Shown here in pieces: positions 23,906 through 32,169 of a DNA stretch of 35,502 nucleotides (the first letter of the stretch is position 1; every line of letters begins with the position of its first letter). The translations under genes were made by a program, and so were the position numbers. The stretch is from Streptomyces jumonjinensis (GTDB taxonomy: Bacteria > Actinomycetota > Actinomycetes > Streptomycetales > Streptomycetaceae). Under the pieces are notes generated by a model that worked only from the letters and a program-made list of their open reading frames with translations, was not told the DNA's origin and did not search any database. The DNA lies in contig NZ_VCLA01000192.1 of NCBI RefSeq assembly GCF_009600885.1, positions 235,297-270,798 on the forward strand. Direction: 5' to 3'.

Positions 23906-23911
23906 TAGCGT
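23906..23911 (+). promoter_or_regulatory. -10 element for a leaderless transcript of the 23919 gene
   Basis: TAGCGT is followed by 7 nt and ATG, with no Shine-Dalgarno. No good -35 is seen, so the upstream TTGTCA/TAGGTG promoter is an alternative. Confidence 0.4.
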
Positions 23912-23918
23912 GAGTTCC

Positions 23919-24737
23919 ATGAACGCGACACCCGTGGGCGCACTGCTGCTCTGCCGGGCCGATCTCTCCGCCGTACGGCCTCCGGCCCATCTGCTGCGGG
24001 AGACGCAGTTGCTGGCCCCGGCCGGGGAGTGGAGCGTTCTGGTGCCCGAGGGAAAGCCCTGGCGCGACGGCGGCGAGCCCGTCGACCGGGTGGTCGCCGG
24101 CTGGGCGTCGGCCGTGTCCGTCGCCGTCAACCGGCCCGCGCTCGCTCTGTGGTGGGACGGCGACCGGACCGGATTCACCCTCGCCTCCGGATTCCGCAGA
24201 CCCGTCGGATACGTCTGGCTCAAGGACGGCACCCCGGCGGGCGAGGAGGAGGCCATGCACACCTTCGCGGACCGCCTCGGGCTCGACCCCGTACTGGATG
24301 TGCAGTCCCTGGAGCCGCTGACCCGGCCCGACAACGCGTCGGACGGCCGGGCCAGGCTGCTCGGCCTGGTCGCCGTGCTCGCGAGGGCCGGACTGAGGCT
24401 GCCGCCGGGGCTCGCCCCCGGGGAGTCGGCGGACGCGCTGCGCGCCACCGCCCGCGCCCTGGGGGCGGAGACGGTCGAATGGGCGGGCTGGCGCGATGCC
24501 GTACGGGCGGAGCTCAACGCCGTCGAGGAGGGGCTCGACCACTGGCTGCGCGACCGGCGGGAACGCTCCCATGAGTACGCCAAAGCGCTCGGGGCCGCAC
24601 AGCTCGCGGTGGGGGTGCCGCTGGCCCTCTTCGGGCTCCGGCGGCACAGCCCCGGCTGGACCGCCGCCGGGGCCGTACTGATCGTCAACGGTGTGGTGGC
24701 CCGCCGGCGACTGCCCTGGTCCGGGCCGGCGGCCTGA
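23919..24737 (+). CDS. Conserved Streptomyces protein of unknown function, C-terminal hydrophobic segment
   Basis: A 272-residue protein (MNATPVGALLLCRADLSAVRPPAHLL...). A mid-region with ASGFRRPVGYVWLKDGTPAGEEEAMHTFADRLGLDPVLDVQSLEPLTRPD looks well conserved among Streptomyces as I remember it, but no fold or function is known to me. The C-terminal 50 residues include hydrophobic stretches (LAVGVPLALFGLR, AAGAVLIVNGVVA) that could form a membrane hairpin. The frame is open upstream to 23568 through the divergent DUF4097 gene; ATG at 23919 is chosen from the promoter layout. It ends 6 bp from the convergent DUF6104-like gene. Confidence 0.8.
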   Translation: MNATPVGALLLCRADLSAVRPPAHLLRETQLLAPAGEWSVLVPEGKPWRDGGEPVDRVVAGWASAVSVAVNRPALALWWDGDRTGFTLASGFRRPVGYVWLKDGTPAGEEEAMHTFADRLGLDPVLDVQSLEPLTRPDNASDGRARLLGLVAVLARAGLRLPPGLAPGESADALRATARALGAETVEWAGWRDAVRAELNAVEEGLDHWLRDRRERSHEYAKALGAAQLAVGVPLALFGLRRHSPGWTAAGAVLIVNGVVARRRLPWSGPAA

Positions 24738-24743
24738 GTTCAG

Positions 24744-24929
24744 CTACTCGTCGTCCTCGTCCTCGTCGTCCAGGCGTGCCAGCCAGGTGGCCAGCCGTTC
24801 CACCGGGACCTCGAAGTCGGGGTTCAGATCGACGAAGGCACGCAGCTGCTCGGCGAGCCACTCGAAGGTGACCTCCTCCTCGCCACGCCGCTTCTCCAGC
24901 TCCTCGATGCCGCGATCGGTGAAGTACAA
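24744..24929 (-). CDS. DUF6104-like small acidic protein
   Basis: A 61-residue protein, MYFTDRGIEELEKRRGEEEVTFEWLAEQLRAFVDLNPDFEVPVERLATWLARLDDEDEDDE. It is nearly identical to short Streptomyces proteins I know as DUF6104. It is strongly acidic, with a helix-turn-helix-like pattern and an Asp/Glu tail; the function is unknown. The preceding minus-strand sequence has GGAG about 6-9 nt before ATG. Its stop is only 6 bp from the convergent 23919 gene, leaving no room for a separate terminator. Confidence 0.88.
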   Translation of the reverse strand: MYFTDRGIEELEKRRGEEEVTFEWLAEQLRAFVDLNPDFEVPVERLATWLARLDDEDEDDE

Positions 24930-25096
24930 GACATGCTCCTGGGACAGACGGGGGACTACGTCTTCAGACTACGGCGACGGGGAAGGCCCGCCCGCGACGG
25001 GACGGGGCGGCGGGCCGCTCGCCGTTCAGACCGGGCGCGGATGCGGTACGTACAGGGGTAGTCGGGCGCAGTCGGGCGTCGAGAGCGGGGGCAGCC

Positions 25097-25516
25097 GTGA
25101 GCGGACGGGTCCAGCGGATAGAACTGCCGGGGGGCGCGGTGGTGCACGCCCGGCTCTCCGCGCCCGGTGACGGATACGGCGAGGACGACGAGGACGTGGG
25201 CGTCGCCGAGAGCGCCGCCGCCCGGGTGCGGCAGCTGAACGAGCTGATCGGCGGGGTCGGCGCGGCGGTCCTCGAAGCGGTGGCCGCCGCCGGGCCCGAT
25301 GAGGCGAGCGTCTCCTTCGGGATCGAGCTGACCGCCAAGTCCGGCGGCGCGCTCGCCGTGCTCGCGTCAGGGGAGGCTAAGGCATCGGTGCAGGTCACCC
25401 TGGTCTGGCAGCTCAAGGAGCAGCGGGCGGACCAAGGCGCGGAGCCCCAGGGCCCCGGCTTCGCGCCCCGGCAGTCGCGCCGGTCCGGGCCCCATGACCC
25501 TGTCTCCGCGTCATGA
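25097..25516 (+). CDS. Trypsin-co-occurring domain protein (trypco1/CU044_2847-like)
   Basis: A 139-residue protein starting VQRIELPGGAVVHARLS, with a strand-helix-strand core that includes FGIELTAKSGGALAVLASGEAKASVQVTLVWQL (about 74-106). This matches the trypco1 domain, found next to trypsin-like genes in predicted conflict systems and thought to bind or regulate the protease. GTG at 25097 is used. The stop overlaps the next gene by 4 bp (ATGA), so protease and partner are translationally coupled. The C-terminal 30 residues are low-complexity. First gene of a four-gene array on the plus strand. Confidence 0.88.
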   Translation: MSGRVQRIELPGGAVVHARLSAPGDGYGEDDEDVGVAESAAARVRQLNELIGGVGAAVLEAVAAAGPDEASVSFGIELTAKSGGALAVLASGEAKASVQVTLVWQLKEQRADQGAEPQGPGFAPRQSRRSGPHDPVSAS

Positions 25517-27492
25517 CCGACTCCGACTCCGTCATCGACGCCCTCACCCGCGCCGCCGTCGTCCACTTCGCCTCCGCCCGACCCGAGGAGCCCGCGATGT
25601 GGGGCACCGGCTTCTTCGTCGCCCCCGGATGGGTGCTGACCTGCGCCCATGTCCTCGCGCCCCATCTCCGCGGCGACCCGGGCCGGGTCTTTCAGCTCAG
25701 CGGGAGCGAGGTGAACGGCGGCGAACCCCTCGACGCCCGGCTCGATCACTGGCTGCTCGACGGAGAGCCGGCCGCGCAGAGCGTCCCGGTGGAAGCGGAC
25801 CTCGCCCTGGTCCGCGTACTGGACTCCGGCGTCGAGCACGAGTGCGTCTGGCTCACCGACCGCACCGACCACCCCGGCGGGCGCGGCGTCGTCCAGGGAT
25901 ACCGGCCCCGCGCCGACCGCCGGGCCGTCCGCTGGAAGGCCACCGCCCGGATCAACGGCTTCGACGACGACTACGGCATGCGCTTCGTGCCCGAGGCCGA
26001 GTTCCCCAAGGGCGGCTCCGGCTCTCCCGTACTCGACGTCCATACCGGCTCGGTCGTCGGCGTCCTCAAATCCCGGCGGGCGGGCCGCGACGGCGGAATG
26101 GCCATCGCGGCCACCGCGCTCCGCCGCTTCGGCCCCGTCTACCAGCGGCTGATGGCCGCCCATGACCGCTGGCACGGCCAGTCCCCGAAGATCACCGGGC
26201 ATAACTGGATCGAACGCCAGCACCAGCTGCCCGGCGCCGGAGTGCACACCGGAGGCGACCAGTGGAGCCCCCGCGACCGGCGCGAGGCGCTCGCGCTGCT
26301 GAGCTCCGTACCCCCGCCGGACGGCATCAGACCCGTCGCCGAGCTCGCCAAGAAGGCCCGGGGCTCGGTCGCCGCCCCGCCCGGCCAGCTGCCGCCGCAC
26401 GCCTGGCGGGACGGCCACGGCCTGCTGTACGAGGCGGGCCGGCCCGTCGCCGCCATCGCCGCGCTGCACTATCTCCAGCTGGTGGTGGAGTACGAACGCG
26501 ACCGCGGCGGCGACCCCGCCGCGCTCGCCGACTGGGTGGCCCACCGGCTCCAGGACGTGTCCCGGATCGTGCACACCGTGGTCACCCAGGCGAGCCTGCC
26601 GCCCGGGATCGGCCGTCCGGCCGGCCCCTCGGGACTCTCCCGGCTCGGTGTCCGCTACCCCCGGCTCGGCGACGGCTCGGCGATCGTCATCGTGGAGCTG
26701 GAACCCGTCGCCGACGCCGTCGCCCCCCGCTTCTACTGGCGGGTCCGGGTCGACGACGGCCATGACCTCAACGAGCCCCTCCACGAGGAGCAGCACGGCG
26801 ACGGCGTACCGCCCGAGCGGCTGGTACGGCGGCTGCGCGGGCCGCTCGCCGAGGTCTTCGCCTCGGTGGACTCACCCGGCACGCCCGCACCGCTGGAAGT
26901 GGCCCTCCCCGCCGAGCACTTCGACACCGCCGTACACCGCTGGCAGCTCACCGAGATGGCCCGGCTCCACCATCCCGCGTATATCGGGGTACGCCGGATG
27001 GTGGTGCTGCGCGATATCACGAGACGAGGCGAACCGGACGCCGTCTGGGTGCGCCGATGGCGGGAGATGGAGCGTTCCGGAGCGCTCACCGCGGTCCGTA
27101 CGCCCCCGCCGCGCCAGGTCCCCCGGGCCCGGCACTTCGAGGAGATGGGGCCGTCCGCCGTGCCCGTCCTCTGCCGGCCCGCGGGCAGCGGCGTCGGCCG
27201 CCGGGCGATGCGCATGGCCCTGGACGCGGGGTACGGAGTAGCCCTCTGGCACACCGACGGTCACCCCGATCACGGCTGTACCGACTTCTGCGAGCGGCTC
27301 CACGACGGCGCGGCCCGATTCCTCGAACAGGCGGCCGATCCACTGGAGCTTCCCGACCGGCTGCGCCGCATCAGGGACGACATCAGCGGATCACGGAACG
27401 GCGGCCACTGGGCCGAGGGAGTCGCCCTCCTCTACGACGACCCGGACCGCCCGCTGCCCGGCGACGGCGGCGGACCCGTGGACTCCCCGTGA
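25513..27492 (+). CDS. Trypsin-like protease fused to VMAP-type C-terminal domain
   Basis: A 659-residue protein. Residues about 10-215 form a chymotrypsin-fold protease with an intact triad: His46 (TCAHV), Asp96 (ADLALV) and Ser169 (GGSGSPV). No signal peptide is present, so it acts in the cytoplasm. A helical domain follows (about 250-400). The C-terminal part (about 390-655), with RRMVVLRD, RWREMERSG and WHTDGHPDHGCTDFCERL...LPDRLRRIRDD, fits the vWA-MoxR-associated protein C-terminal domain (VMAP-C). In NTP-dependent ternary systems described by Kaur, Burroughs, Iyer and Aravind, such proteins carry the effector, here a protease, which the MoxR/vWA pair is proposed to control. It starts inside the trypco1 gene and is followed after 129 bp by the MoxR gene. 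Confidence 0.9.
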   Translation: MTDSDSVIDALTRAAVVHFASARPEEPAMWGTGFFVAPGWVLTCAHVLAPHLRGDPGRVFQLSGSEVNGGEPLDARLDHWLLDGEPAAQSVPVEADLALVRVLDSGVEHECVWLTDRTDHPGGRGVVQGYRPRADRRAVRWKATARINGFDDDYGMRFVPEAEFPKGGSGSPVLDVHTGSVVGVLKSRRAGRDGGMAIAATALRRFGPVYQRLMAAHDRWHGQSPKITGHNWIERQHQLPGAGVHTGGDQWSPRDRREALALLSSVPPPDGIRPVAELAKKARGSVAAPPGQLPPHAWRDGHGLLYEAGRPVAAIAALHYLQLVVEYERDRGGDPAALADWVAHRLQDVSRIVHTVVTQASLPPGIGRPAGPSGLSRLGVRYPRLGDGSAIVIVELEPVADAVAPRFYWRVRVDDGHDLNEPLHEEQHGDGVPPERLVRRLRGPLAEVFASVDSPGTPAPLEVALPAEHFDTAVHRWQLTEMARLHHPAYIGVRRMVVLRDITRRGEPDAVWVRRWREMERSGALTAVRTPPPRQVPRARHFEEMGPSAVPVLCRPAGSGVGRRAMRMALDAGYGVALWHTDGHPDHGCTDFCERLHDGAARFLEQAADPLELPDRLRRIRDDISGSRNGGHWAEGVALLYDDPDRPLPGDGGGPVDSP

Positions 27493-27621
27493 GCAGAGCG
27501 CGACCCCCCGGAGGGAGCCGGGCAAGAGATCGCGCGACCGGGCAATGGGAGCCCGGAGCCGTGGGTACATAAACGGCGTTGCCCGCCACCGGTCCGCCCG
27601 GCCGTCAACGAGGAGCGAGCG

Positions 27622-28632
27622 ATGGACGACTGGCTGATCTACCGCGGCGTCGGAGCGCCCGACCCGCACCGGATCCGCGCACTGCCGCCGCCCCCGCCCT
27701 GGCGTGCCTTCTCCGGGGAGCCGCTGCCCGACCCCGCACCCCCCATCGACACCTCGTCCACCCGGCGGCTCGGCGCGCGGGTCGGGACCCCGCCCGCCCA
27801 GGACGGCCGCGCGCTCGAACTCATCAACGCCGCCCTCTATCTCCGCCGCCCCCTGCTGGTCACCGGGGAGCCCGGCTGCGGCAAATCCACCCTCGCGCAC
27901 TCCATCTCCTACGAACTCGGCCTCGGCCGCGTCCTCCAGTGGCCCGTCGTCAGCCGCACCGAGCTCAAGGACGGCCTCTACACCTACGACGCCATCGGCC
28001 GCCTCCAGGACGCCCAGCTGGCCGAGCGCGAACGCCGCGAACCCGACGACATCGGGCGGTACATCAGACTCGGCCCGCTCGGCACCGCGCTGCTCCCGGC
28101 CGAACGGCCCCGGGTGCTGCTCATCGACGAACTCGACAAGAGCGACATCGATCTGCCCAACGATCTGCTGAATGTGGTGGAGGAAGGGGAGTTCGCCCTT
28201 CCGGAGCTGGAGCGGATGGCCGACCGGCCGGGCCAGAACGACGTACGGGTGCTCACCGACGACGGACGGCGGGCGCCGGTGCGCGGCGGCCGGATCCGCT
28301 GCCATGCCTTCCCCTTCGTGGTGATGACCAGCAACGGGGAACGGGACTTCCCCGCGCCGCTGCTGCGCCGCTGCATCCATCTCCATCTCGACCCGCCGCG
28401 CGACGCACGGCTTGCCGCGATGGTGCAGGCCCACTTCGGGGCCGGGGCCGACGAGCGGAACCTCGATCTGATCAACCGGTTCATCAGCGAGGACGGCGAC
28501 GGCGAACTCCGCCCCACCGATCAGCTGCTCAACGCGATCTACCTCACCCAGCACACGGTGCGGGCGGAGCAGGGACGGCGCGAGGAGATCGCCGGACTGC
28601 TGATGCGCCCGCTCGACACCCGGCAGCGGTGA
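27622..28632 (+). CDS. MoxR-type AAA+ ATPase of the VMAP ternary system
   Basis: A 336-residue AAA+ ATPase. After a Pro-rich N-terminus come Walker A GEPGCGKST (about 87-95), Walker B VLLIDELDKSD (about 168-178), sensor 1 MTSNGERDFP, and an arginine-finger region LLRRCIHLHL. The lid domain follows to the end. MoxR proteins are chaperone-like ATPases that work with vWA proteins; the vWA gene follows after 4 nt. GAGGAG lies upstream of ATG at 27622. The 129-bp gap before it has no obvious terminator, so the four genes may be one operon, perhaps with an internal promoter. Confidence 0.93.
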   Translation: MDDWLIYRGVGAPDPHRIRALPPPPPWRAFSGEPLPDPAPPIDTSSTRRLGARVGTPPAQDGRALELINAALYLRRPLLVTGEPGCGKSTLAHSISYELGLGRVLQWPVVSRTELKDGLYTYDAIGRLQDAQLAERERREPDDIGRYIRLGPLGTALLPAERPRVLLIDELDKSDIDLPNDLLNVVEEGEFALPELERMADRPGQNDVRVLTDDGRRAPVRGGRIRCHAFPFVVMTSNGERDFPAPLLRRCIHLHLDPPRDARLAAMVQAHFGAGADERNLDLINRFISEDGDGELRPTDQLLNAIYLTQHTVRAEQGRREEIAGLLMRPLDTRQR

Positions 28633-28636
28633 CCGG

Positions 28637-31600
28637 ATGCCCCCGCCCGGACGCCCCCAGCCGCCCCCTGGACGCGGACGGCCGCCGTACGGCTACGGTC
28701 CCGGGCAGCGTTCCCACACCTCCGGGCAGACCTCGTACGGCCCGGCCCCGGCCCCGCCCGGCCCCATGACCCCCGCCGCCCTCGCGCCCCTCACCGCCCT
28801 CATCGCCCGGCTCCGCGAAGCCGAGCTCCAGCCCACCGCCGGAGAGCTGGCCGACGCCCTCTGGCTCGCCCGCTACGTCCCCCCGACCGCCCCGGTCGCC
28901 GCCCGCCCCGGGGAACCGCCCCCCGCATGGACCGGCGAACCGCCCCCCGCCGCCGGCCCCGAGCCCTTCCCGCCCACGGGCTTCCGCATCCCGCCCTCGC
29001 CCTCCACCCCCATCGGCCTCTACGCCCCCGACCCGCCGTCGGACGGCTACGGCACCGGGCCCGGCGGCGGACCGCTGCGCCGGGTCCCCGTCCCCGTGCC
29101 CGCCGCCCTGACCGACGCCCCCGCCCTGGAGCGCTCCCTCCGGCCCCTCCAGCGCTACCGCCCGCCCGTCAGCCTGGTCCGCCGCGAACTGGACGAGAGC
29201 GCCACCGCCGACCGCGCCGCCGACACCGGACTCCTCGTACCCGTCCTCTCCACCGTCCACCGCCGCGAGGCCCGCCTCGCCCTCGTCATGGACGAATCCA
29301 GCTCCAACGTCGTCTGGGGCGACGCACTCGAAGAGCTGCGCCAGATCTGCGAACGCGCCGGAGCGTTCCGCGAGATCGCCGTCCACCGCATCGGCGACCG
29401 CGGCCCCGTGCCCGCCCAGCTCGGCGACCCCACCGGACGCCAGCTCACCGTGGTGCTCAGCGACTGCGCGGGCCCCCTGTGGCGCAGCGGCCGGATGCAG
29501 CGGCTCCTGTACACCTGGGCGTCGACCGCGCCCGTCGCCGTCGTCCAGCCGCTGCCCCAGCGCATGTGGGGACGTACCCATCTGCCCGCCCGCCCCGGGC
29601 TGCTGCGACGGCGTGAGGGACCCGCCGGACGGCTGGAGTTCACCCCCGGGCAGGGCACGGCCGTCACCCGCGGCATCCCCGTCCCCGTGCTCGCGCTGCG
29701 CCGCTCCTCCTTCGAGGCATGGACCCGGCTGATCGCGGGCGGCACCGGACAGACCCTGGGCGCCGCCGCCGCGATCGTGCTCCGCCGCCATCAGCCCGCC
29801 GTCGCCCGCCCCCGCCAGGCACAGCGCCTCGCCCCCGCCGACCGGGTACGCCTCTTCCGCAGAACGGCGTCGCCCGCCGCCGCCCAGCTCGCCGTCTATC
29901 TCTCCGCCGTGCCCCTGCTGCTGCCCGTGATGCGGCTCGTCCAGCGCGCCATGCTGGGGCGCAGCGGCCCCGACGTCCTGGCCGAAGTGCTGCTCAGCGG
30001 ATTGCTGCGACGCGACGAGAACGGCCCCGGCGGCGATGAGGGCGGCCCGTCCTACGCCTTTCTCGACGGGGTGCGCGAGGAACTCCTCGGCCAGCTCGGC
30101 GCGGGCAGCGCCGCCCTGGTGCTCAAACACTGCTCCGAGTACGTCGAGTCCCGCTACGGGCGCACGGCACGGAACTTCCCCGCCATGGCCGCAGCCTTCC
30201 TCACCGGCGCGGTCGACCCGCGCCCCCAGCCCCCCGCCGGACCGGAAAGCCGCCGGCTCCGGGCCTTCGCCCAGGTCTCCGCCCAGGTGCTGCGCCGCCT
30301 CGGCGCGAACCGGCCGCCCGCGCCCTGCGGCCAGCCGCCCAAGGAAGGCACGGCCGGCCTGGTCGCCAGGGCCCGCGTCTGCCTCACCCACTTCGGCGAA
30401 CACGGCACCGTCAGCGATCTCGACGCGGCGATCGGACTGCTCGGCTCGGCCGCCCAGGCCGAACGGCGCACCACCGAACGGGCCGGGCTCTACGAGGAGC
30501 TCGCCGACGCCCTGCTCCGGCGCTGGCTGGTGCGCCCGCTGCCGGAGGATCTGCCCGAGGCGCTCGACGCGGCGCAGAACGCGATCTCCGGCGGACCGCC
30601 GCGCGCCCAGCTGACCCTGGCGCGGATCCTGGAGGCCATGGCCGAGGAAGTCGCCGCCGGCCGGCTCGGCGCGGGGCTCGCCCCCGAATGGGCCAGGGTG
30701 CAGCGGGGAGACGAGGCCGGCCCGGTGGCCGCCGTACTGCTCGCGGCGGCCGACAGCAGCCTCACCGAGCTGACCGACTCCCCGCACAGCTGGCCCGGCG
30801 GACTCACGGAAGCCGCCGCCTCCGCCCGGATCCGGGTGCTGCGACGGCTCGCGGTGCTCGGCGCCCCCCACGGTCTGCGCGGCCCCCTCGGGCCGGGCGA
30901 CTGGTTCACCGCGACCGTCCGGACCGCCGTCGACGTCGTACCGCTGCTCATGGAGGACGACGTGCCCCCGGCGCTCGCGGAGCTGCGCACCGATGAGCGC
31001 CGCGAGTCGGCGCTGCTGATCCGGGGCGGACTGCTGCTGGAACTCGCCCGCCACCTGCGCGGCGAGGGGCCGGTGGCCCCCCGCGAGCTGGACCGGGCCG
31101 CCTCGCGCGCCTACGCCGAACGGGCCGGGGACGATCTGCACGCGGGCATCGACGGCATCGACTGGGACGCCGTCGACCAGACCGAGCTCTGCCAGGCATG
31201 GCTGGATTACGCCGACGCCATCGAGTTCGCCGACGAGCGCCCCGACGACGACACCAGGCTGCGCATCCTCCAGGCCCTGGACCAGGCACGCCGCAATGTG
31301 GGCGGGGACAGGGAGACACAGGCGCACATTCTGCTGCGGATGGCGGGACTGCTGGACCAGCGGTACGTCGCCACCGGCAGCTGGACGCACCGCGACTCCG
31401 CCATCGCGGCCTGGACGGAGGCGCTGCCGCTGCTGTCGTGGCACGACCCGGTGCGGGCGGCCGTGCTCACCGCGCTCGGGCGGCAGCTGACCGAGCGGGG
31501 CGTCGACAAGGACACCCCGGCCGACGTCCACGCGGCGGTACGGGCGCTGCGCGGCGCGATCGAGGAGACCGCGGGCCCGGATCCGGAGCTCGCGCGCCGC

Positions 31601-32035
31601 CGGGCGCTGCTGGGACAGGCGTATATCGAGCGGTTCCGGGCCGATGAGAAGACCGCCGATCTGCATGAGGCGGACTGGGTGCTGGGGGCGGCGGCGCGCG
31701 GGGCGGCGGAGGCGAAGCTGGCGGCCTGCGCGTGGTGGGCCCGGGCGGTGGCGTGCGCGCTGCTCGCGACGCGTACGGCGTCCCGTTCCCGGCTGCATAC
31801 GGCGGTGACGTACTACCGGCAGGCCGAGCGGGCGCTCGGCGGGCTGCCGAGGGACGCGGTCACCGCGCAGTGGGCGCGCGCGGGCCGGCTGGAGCGGACG
31901 GCGGGCCCGGAGCGCGCCCTGGAGGAGCACCGGGCGGTGCTCTGGCTGCTGACGACGGCCGGCTCGGACGCGGCCGATCTGATCCGCCAGGAGGTCGACC
32001 GCCTGGAGACGGCCCGTCTGGCGGAGGAAGCCTGA
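28637..32035 (+). CDS. SAV_2336-type protein with vWA domain and helical repeats
   Basis: A 1132-residue protein. A Pro/Gly-rich N-terminus leads to RLREAELQPTAGELADALWLARYV (about 54-77), the signature of the SAV_2336 N-terminal domain family. A vWA-like domain (about 210-340) begins ALVMDESSSN, which keeps the DxSxS metal site, and continues to LTVVLSDCAGPLWRSGRMQRL. From about 560 to the end the sequence is helical and TPR-like, with repeated Ala/Leu/Arg helices. In the VMAP ternary systems this component pairs with MoxR and probably senses or scaffolds. The start lies 4 nt after the MoxR stop. The 3' end is followed by a strong terminator. Confidence 0.9.
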   Translation: MPPPGRPQPPPGRGRPPYGYGPGQRSHTSGQTSYGPAPAPPGPMTPAALAPLTALIARLREAELQPTAGELADALWLARYVPPTAPVAARPGEPPPAWTGEPPPAAGPEPFPPTGFRIPPSPSTPIGLYAPDPPSDGYGTGPGGGPLRRVPVPVPAALTDAPALERSLRPLQRYRPPVSLVRRELDESATADRAADTGLLVPVLSTVHRREARLALVMDESSSNVVWGDALEELRQICERAGAFREIAVHRIGDRGPVPAQLGDPTGRQLTVVLSDCAGPLWRSGRMQRLLYTWASTAPVAVVQPLPQRMWGRTHLPARPGLLRRREGPAGRLEFTPGQGTAVTRGIPVPVLALRRSSFEAWTRLIAGGTGQTLGAAAAIVLRRHQPAVARPRQAQRLAPADRVRLFRRTASPAAAQLAVYLSAVPLLLPVMRLVQRAMLGRSGPDVLAEVLLSGLLRRDENGPGGDEGGPSYAFLDGVREELLGQLGAGSAALVLKHCSEYVESRYGRTARNFPAMAAAFLTGAVDPRPQPPAGPESRRLRAFAQVSAQVLRRLGANRPPAPCGQPPKEGTAGLVARARVCLTHFGEHGTVSDLDAAIGLLGSAAQAERRTTERAGLYEELADALLRRWLVRPLPEDLPEALDAAQNAISGGPPRAQLTLARILEAMAEEVAAGRLGAGLAPEWARVQRGDEAGPVAAVLLAAADSSLTELTDSPHSWPGGLTEAAASARIRVLRRLAVLGAPHGLRGPLGPGDWFTATVRTAVDVVPLLMEDDVPPALAELRTDERRESALLIRGGLLLELARHLRGEGPVAPRELDRAASRAYAERAGDDLHAGIDGIDWDAVDQTELCQAWLDYADAIEFADERPDDDTRLRILQALDQARRNVGGDRETQAHILLRMAGLLDQRYVATGSWTHRDSAIAAWTEALPLLSWHDPVRAAVLTALGRQLTERGVDKDTPADVHAAVRALRGAIEETAGPDPELARRRALLGQAYIERFRADEKTADLHEADWVLGAAARGAAEAKLAACAWWARAVACALLATRTASRSRLHTAVTYYRQAERALGGLPRDAVTAQWARAGRLERTAGPERALEEHRAVLWLLTTAGSDAADLIRQEVDRLETARLAEEA

Positions 32036-32105
32036 GCCCGGGACTGTGGCTGAGCCGGGCCTGGGCTGGGCCTTGGGCTGAGTCCCCGTACCCCCGCAGA
32101 GACGG

Positions 32106-32141
32106 CCGAGGGGCCGGTACCTCGCGGTACCGGCCCCTCGG
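32106..32141. terminator. Bidirectional terminator between the vWA gene and kgd
   Basis: CCGAGGGGCCGGTACC (32106-32121) and its complement (32126-32141) form a perfect 16-bp stem around TCGC. It lies between convergent genes. Confidence 0.95.
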
Positions 32142-32169
32142 TCAGCCTTCAGCTTTCAGCGCCTGTGCG

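Noticed and set aside
28544..31930. 1128-residue minus-strand open frame antisense to the vWA gene
   Set aside because: Same reason: the plus-strand protein has SAV_2336, vWA and TPR-like features and correct operon spacing; the antisense product is low-complexity.
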